From Deltaproteobacteria bacterium (GTDB lineage Bacteria > Desulfobacterota > Desulfobacteria > Desulfobacterales > ETH-SRB1), in assembly GCA_030611115.1 (NCBI GenBank), contig JAUWQK010000033.1, positions 1 to 9,579 of the forward strand: 9,579 bases of DNA, in the 5' to 3' direction. The position numbers and the translations under genes are program-made. Under the pieces are notes generated by a model, which ran no database searches, was not told the origin of the DNA, and saw nothing but the letters and a program-made list of their open reading frames with translations. Positions within the stretch are counted from its first letter, which is position 1. Every line of letters starts with the position of its first letter. Positions 6,270 to 9,579 of this stretch are shown piece by piece.

Positions 6270-6457
6270 ATTGTCACTTCTAAAAAAAACGAGGTTAGTT
6301 TTGAAAGTTTACAATAGCGCATTTTTGGATAAAACTATAGTAAAAATATTGTTTTTTTCTGACACGCCGGCAGGCTTTTCGATTGCAGTACTTTTGGTTT
6401 CTTACGCGAGGATTATTGCAGAAGAATAATATCTGAGAAGGAAGTATATCCAAAACT

Positions 6458-6484
6458 CGCAATATAATGACCCCAATGATTGCG
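6458..6484 (-). terminator. Weak hairpin after ettA
   Basis: Just past the ettA stop on the minus strand, CGCAAT (6484-6479) can pair with ATTGCG (6463-6458) around a 15-nt loop, followed by GAGTTTTGG. The stem is short and the T-run poor, so this is at best a weak terminator. Read-through into umuDC remains possible. Confidence 0.25.
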
Positions 6485-6491
6485 CCCTATA

Positions 6492-8177
6492 TTATCCTCT
6501 TGTCAAATGTCTGTATTTGATCCGATGGGGCTGTTCAGCGGCCTTTCCAAGCCTCTTTTTTCTGTCTGCCTCATAATCTGAATAATTGCCTTCAAACCAC
6601 ATGACATTACTGTCTCCTTCAAAAGCAAGAATATGGGTGGCGATGCGATCGAGAAACCAGCGATCATGGGTGATAATAACCGCGCAGCCTCCAAAATGTT
6701 CCAACGCTTCTTCAAGGGCACGCATTGTATTCACATCAAGATCATTTGTAGGTTCGTCTAAAAGCAACACATTGGCGCCCTCTTTGAGCATACACGCAAG
6801 ATGGACTCTATTACGCTCGCCGCCTGAAATCATGTTTACTTTTTTCTGCTGGTCTGACCCCGAGAAATTAAAACGGGCAACATAGGCCCTTGAGTTCACT
6901 TCTATTTTCCCAAGCCAAACCATATCCATACCCCCGGAAATCACTTCCCATATTGTCTTGTCGGGCTTAAGAATATCGCGTTCCTGATCAACGCAAGCGA
7001 GTTTAACAGTGTCCCCGATGTTAATGATTCCGGAATCAGGCTTTTCCAAACCGGTTATAATTTTAAAGAGTGTTGTTTTGCCTGCGCCGTTAGGACCGAT
7101 AACGCCGACAATACCTCCCGCAGGTAAAGCAAATGTCATTCCCTCAAAGAGAAGACGATCGCCATATGCTTTGCTCAGATTTTCTGCTTGAATAACTACC
7201 TTTCCAAGACGTGGTCCTGGTGGAATATATATTTCAAGATCTTTGGCCCCTTTTTCATAATTCTGGCTTAAGAGTGTTTCATAAGCATTAATGCGTGCCT
7301 TTCCCTTTACCTGGCGACCTTTTGGTGACATGTTGATCCATTCCAATTCCCGCTGCAAGGTCTTCTGCCGGTTTGATTCTGATTTTTCTTCCTGCTTAAG
7401 CTGTAATTGTTTCTGTTCAAGCCATGAAGAATAGTTGCCTTTCCACGGGATGCCGTGTCCTCGATCGAGCTCTAAAATCCAACCCGCTACATTATCCAAA
7501 AAATAACGATCATGCGTGACGGCAATCACCGTACCTTTATACTGCTGAAGATGATGTTCGAGCCAGGCGACAGTTTCGGCATCCAGATGATTTGTCGGTT
7601 CATCCAATAGCAGGATATCCGGCTTCTGCAATAAAAGTCTGCATAGTGCCACACGTCTTTTTTCACCACCGGAAATAACATTAATTGGAGTATCTCCAGG
7701 AGGGCAGCGCAGGGCATCCATTGCCATCTCTAAACGCGCGTCAATATCCCATGCATCAAGATGATCGATTTTTTCCTGCAATTCACCCTGGCGGTCAATA
7801 AGTTGATTCATTTCATCGTCAGACATGGGCTCAGCAAATTTTTCACTGATTTTATTGTATTCCTCAACAAGACCTACAACCTCCAGCAGGCCTTCTTCAA
7901 CTACAGCTTTTACGGTTTTATCCGAATCAAGCAAAGGTTCCTGCTCAAGAAACCCTAAGGTGTATCCCGGGGAAAGTACGGCTTTTCCGTCATATTCCTG
8001 ATCAACACCTGCCATAATACGTAAAAGAGAACTTTTCCCTGAGGCATTTAATCCTAAGACGCCAATTTTGGCACCAAGAAAATAGGAAAGCGATATGTCT
8101 TTTAGCACAGGTTTGTTCTGGTATGCCTTGCTGACTCTCATCATTGTATAAATAATTTTTTCCGGTTCGTTACTCAT
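6492..8177 (-). CDS. ettA: Energy-dependent translational throttle EttA (ABC-F ATPase)
   Basis: 561 residues (E. coli EttA has 555). ABC-F proteins have two ATPase domains and no membrane domain. EttA binds the ribosomal E site and gates entry into elongation according to the ATP/ADP ratio. Domain 1 has Walker A GLNASGKSS (42-50), signature SGGEKRR (169-175) and Walker B with Glu193 (DEPTNHLD). A short arm insert lies near residues 95-140. The P-site tRNA-interaction linker spans about 245-320 and contains KGRQVKGKAR. Domain 2 has GPNGAGKTT (361-369), SGGERNR (451-457) and DEPTNDLD with Glu475. The ending HRIKYRHL is typical of EttA. Walker A has Ala45 where Gly is more usual. The start region MSNEPEKIIYTM is supported by similarity from residue 9 onward. 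Its leader and first eight codons recur at 114-156. Confidence 0.95.
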   Translation of the reverse strand: MSNEPEKIIYTMMRVSKAYQNKPVLKDISLSYFLGAKIGVLGLNASGKSSLLRIMAGVDQEYDGKAVLSPGYTLGFLEQEPLLDSDKTVKAVVEEGLLEVVGLVEEYNKISEKFAEPMSDDEMNQLIDRQGELQEKIDHLDAWDIDARLEMAMDALRCPPGDTPINVISGGEKRRVALCRLLLQKPDILLLDEPTNHLDAETVAWLEHHLQQYKGTVIAVTHDRYFLDNVAGWILELDRGHGIPWKGNYSSWLEQKQLQLKQEEKSESNRQKTLQRELEWINMSPKGRQVKGKARINAYETLLSQNYEKGAKDLEIYIPPGPRLGKVVIQAENLSKAYGDRLLFEGMTFALPAGGIVGVIGPNGAGKTTLFKIITGLEKPDSGIINIGDTVKLACVDQERDILKPDKTIWEVISGGMDMVWLGKIEVNSRAYVARFNFSGSDQQKKVNMISGGERNRVHLACMLKEGANVLLLDEPTNDLDVNTMRALEEALEHFGGCAVIITHDRWFLDRIATHILAFEGDSNVMWFEGNYSDYEADRKKRLGKAAEQPHRIKYRHLTRG

Positions 8178-8194
8178 TGGAAGTCTCTTTCAAT
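8152..8194 (-). repeat. 43-bp ettA leader and start region (copy 2)
   Basis: This is the ettA-side partner of 114-156. It includes GAAAGAG about 7 nt before ATG 8177, then codons 1-8 and two bases of codon 9. Because ettA continues with normal family sequence here, this copy is probably the source and the one at 114-156 the derivative. Confidence 0.93.
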
Positions 8195-8318
8195 TTGTGA
8201 AACTAATTCTTGTTATTGGTTCTTTCCCAATTTAGATAGAGAAGATGATTCAAGGGTTTGTTTTCCCAAGATTGAAGCTTCTCGATTGGTTTGTCACCCG
8301 GTTTTTTTAAATATCCTT

Positions 8319-9203
8319 TTACTTGCAGATTTCAGGATAAAGTTTCTTCGCACACTCTGGACAAATGCTATGACTAAATTCTGCTTCGGAATGATCACTA
8401 ATGTAGGATTCAATTTGGTTCCAATAACCGCTATCATCACGAATTTTTTTACATGATGCGCAAATAGGTAGTAAGCCACTCAGAGTTTTCAGTTCGGTTA
8501 GTGCATCTTTCAGCTCAATAATTAAATTATCTTTTTCAATCTGAGCGTTTTTGCGCTCTTTGATTTCTATTTTGATCTCTTCATGTGCCTTGTGGATTTT
8601 CTTATTCTGTTCCCGCAAGTGTCGTCTGAGATTCGAGACAAACCCGCCGAAGAAGGCAAACCACGTCAGCACAATGCCAAAGATGGCTAACAGGAATAGC
8701 TCGTATTTGATACTGAAGCCCTGGCGGCCCTGGAAGTATTCCAGGACCAAGACCAATGTGCAAAGTCCCATCACGCTCGCTACCACACTAAGATACTGTC
8801 TTCGTGTCAGGCGAAGCATGCCGAAGCTGAAAGCAGGCAGGTAGAAGATCAACACAATTGGGCGTGCCTCCGGCAATGAGTACAGTGGCACCATACCCCA
8901 AAAGGCGGAATAGACGATTTGTTCCCGAGTTAGCGACGGATCTGAAAAGCGTAAGTTCGCGTTTGTGTAAAACAAGATGAAGAATACGATGTTGCCAAGC
9001 AGGCCCAGCCCGATGAACGTTACCCACTGCGCTTCGTTCATCTCACCAAGCCCAAGCCGGGTGACCATAAACGCCATCAGTGTCACAACTACGTATGTGG
9101 ACGAGGCCATGCCGAAACGCTTCAAACGCAGCCGCTGTCCTCTCTGTCTCGCGTAGTCTTCCGACACGTTTTTTCCACGCACGTTGGTTGGTACTCTGGT
9201 CAT
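8319..9203 (-). CDS. Six-helix membrane protein with coiled coil and C-terminal four-cysteine domain
   Basis: 294 residues starting at ATG 9203, with GAGG 8 nt upstream. After a basic cytoplasmic N-terminus (about 1-30), roughly six hydrophobic segments follow (about 31-52, 60-80, 96-110, 114-133, 137-156, 168-190), resembling the membrane sensor modules of diguanylate cyclases and kinases. Residues 193-240 are a charged coiled coil. The tail LSGLLPICASCKK...HSICPECAKKLYP carries Cys248, Cys251, Cys281 and Cys284, a likely metal-binding CxxC pair. I recall this tail at the C-termini of many PAS and response-regulator proteins of deltaproteobacteria; its function is not known to me. No kinase, GGDEF or receiver domain is present, so it would be an anchored sensor or adaptor. 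GC falls from about 52% to 28-45% near codon 193, suggesting a fusion. Confidence 0.8.
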   Translation of the reverse strand: MTRVPTNVRGKNVSEDYARQRGQRLRLKRFGMASSTYVVVTLMAFMVTRLGLGEMNEAQWVTFIGLGLLGNIVFFILFYTNANLRFSDPSLTREQIVYSAFWGMVPLYSLPEARPIVLIFYLPAFSFGMLRLTRRQYLSVVASVMGLCTLVLVLEYFQGRQGFSIKYELFLLAIFGIVLTWFAFFGGFVSNLRRHLREQNKKIHKAHEEIKIEIKERKNAQIEKDNLIIELKDALTELKTLSGLLPICASCKKIRDDSGYWNQIESYISDHSEAEFSHSICPECAKKLYPEICK

Positions 9204-9306
9204 TATCTATTCCTCGATTATGGGCGCACTTTTGGGGCATACATTAGCTTGTACCCCTAAATCTCTCTGTCAACCAAGAAACTGATGTCCTGAAGCCTTC
9301 CCTAAT

Positions 9307-9579
9307 TTACGTCCCCGAAGCCTTCCTTGGTGCTTTATATACAAACCAATCTTCTTTGGTTATTTCATGAAAATAGTCTGCTTCATCAATTAATATCCTG
9401 GCAGTTGTTTTTTTTATTGCAGCAATTTCTACCCTTACACCTTCACTTTTCAGATGTATAACCAAATCCACATAATCCGAATCTCCTGACATAATGATAA
9501 TGGTGTCAACCTTTGAGGCGAGTTGCGTTGCTTTGATAGAAAGTGGAATATCGGCAGATTTATGACACGGAATAACAGA
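9307..9579 (-). CDS. NYN-domain (LabA/DUF88-like) protein, C-terminal part; 5' end outside window
   Basis: The frame is open to the right edge of the window, so the true start is missing; an internal ATG at 9492 is not the start, because coding similarity continues upstream. The visible 90 residues read HKSADIPLSIKATQLASKVD, then TIIIMSGDSDYVDLVIHLKS, EGVRVEIAAI and ILIDEADYFHEI. This is the C-terminal half of a NYN (PIN-like) domain, where the conserved GDSDY aspartates help bind the metal ion used for RNA cleavage. The protein ends about 25 residues after the domain, so no long extension follows. These proteins are predicted ribonucleases; some act in RNA processing and some in defence. Nothing in the window identifies a partner. 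Confidence 0.88.
   Translation of the reverse strand, partial: SVIPCHKSADIPLSIKATQLASKVDTIIIMSGDSDYVDLVIHLKSEGVRVEIAAIKKTTARILIDEADYFHEITKEDWFVYKAPRKASGT

Noticed and set aside
5775..6317. 180-codon open frame on the plus strand
   Set aside because: It is antisense to umuD and to the umuD-umuC junction. UmuD has all its catalytic residues, so the minus strand is the coding one.
8178..8318. Terminator or promoter between the membrane gene and ettA
   Set aside because: GAAGCTTC and GGG...CCC pairs are present but form no stable stem with a T-run, and no convincing -35/-10 pair was found.
9292..9326. Direct repeat GAAGCCTTCC at 9292-9301 and 9317-9326
   Set aside because: Two 10-bp copies overlapping the end of the NYN gene are too short to support a specific element or site.
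1..9579. tRNA, rRNA, CRISPR array or full-length transposase
   Set aside because: I read both strands and saw no cloverleaf-like segment, no regularly spaced repeat array, and no transposase or integrase motifs.

Overview
All genes recognised in this 9.6-kb window lie on the minus strand, so transcription runs from right to left. The organism is most likely an anaerobic deltaproteobacterium (Desulfobacterota-type). This is inference from recalled family resemblance: the EttA N-terminus, and the C-terminal 'LPICASCKK...ICPECAKKLYP' domain that is common at the ends of sensor proteins in that group. Base composition is uneven: about 30% GC in the sampled part of the left-hand two-gene module, 35-40% around umuC and the 3' part of the membrane gene, and 52-55% in the catalase gene and the 5' part of the membrane gene. 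The mix, plus several small repeats, suggests an accessory region assembled from pieces.

Layout, left to right. 1-139 is the 5' end of a gene leaving the window; its ribosome-binding region and first codons are a near-exact copy of those of ettA 8 kb away. 140-335 holds nothing I can recognise. 336-1587 is a tight two-gene operon: a small nucleotidyltransferase of the AbiEii/MNT-like class, then an overlapping gene for a basic partner protein. It resembles a toxin-antitoxin or defence pair and is preceded by a plausible promoter bracketed by identical palindromes. 1677-1801 is a 125-bp MITE-like element that cuts off the 3' end of a uracil-DNA-glycosylase-like gene (1767-2237). Next come a DUF3024 gene (2315-2659) and a possible gene remnant (2692-2871). 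A complete clade-3 catalase (2938-4452) is flanked by inverted copies of a 21-bp repeat. umuD-umuC (6269 down to 4535) encodes an SOS translesion polymerase. ettA (6492-8177) encodes an ABC-F translation factor. A membrane protein with a four-cysteine tail (8319-9203) shows a sharp composition break inside the gene. A partial NYN-domain protein runs off the right edge.

Functional themes are stress survival (catalase, error-prone polymerase V, the ribosome throttle EttA) and probable mobile or defence functions (nucleotidyltransferase pair, NYN-domain protein). No tRNA, rRNA, CRISPR array or full-length transposase was seen. No gene-free stretch exceeds 300 bases. The longest are 2660-2937, which holds the remnant ORF and the left catalase-flanking repeat, and 6270-6491, which holds the umuD upstream region and a weak hairpin after ettA.
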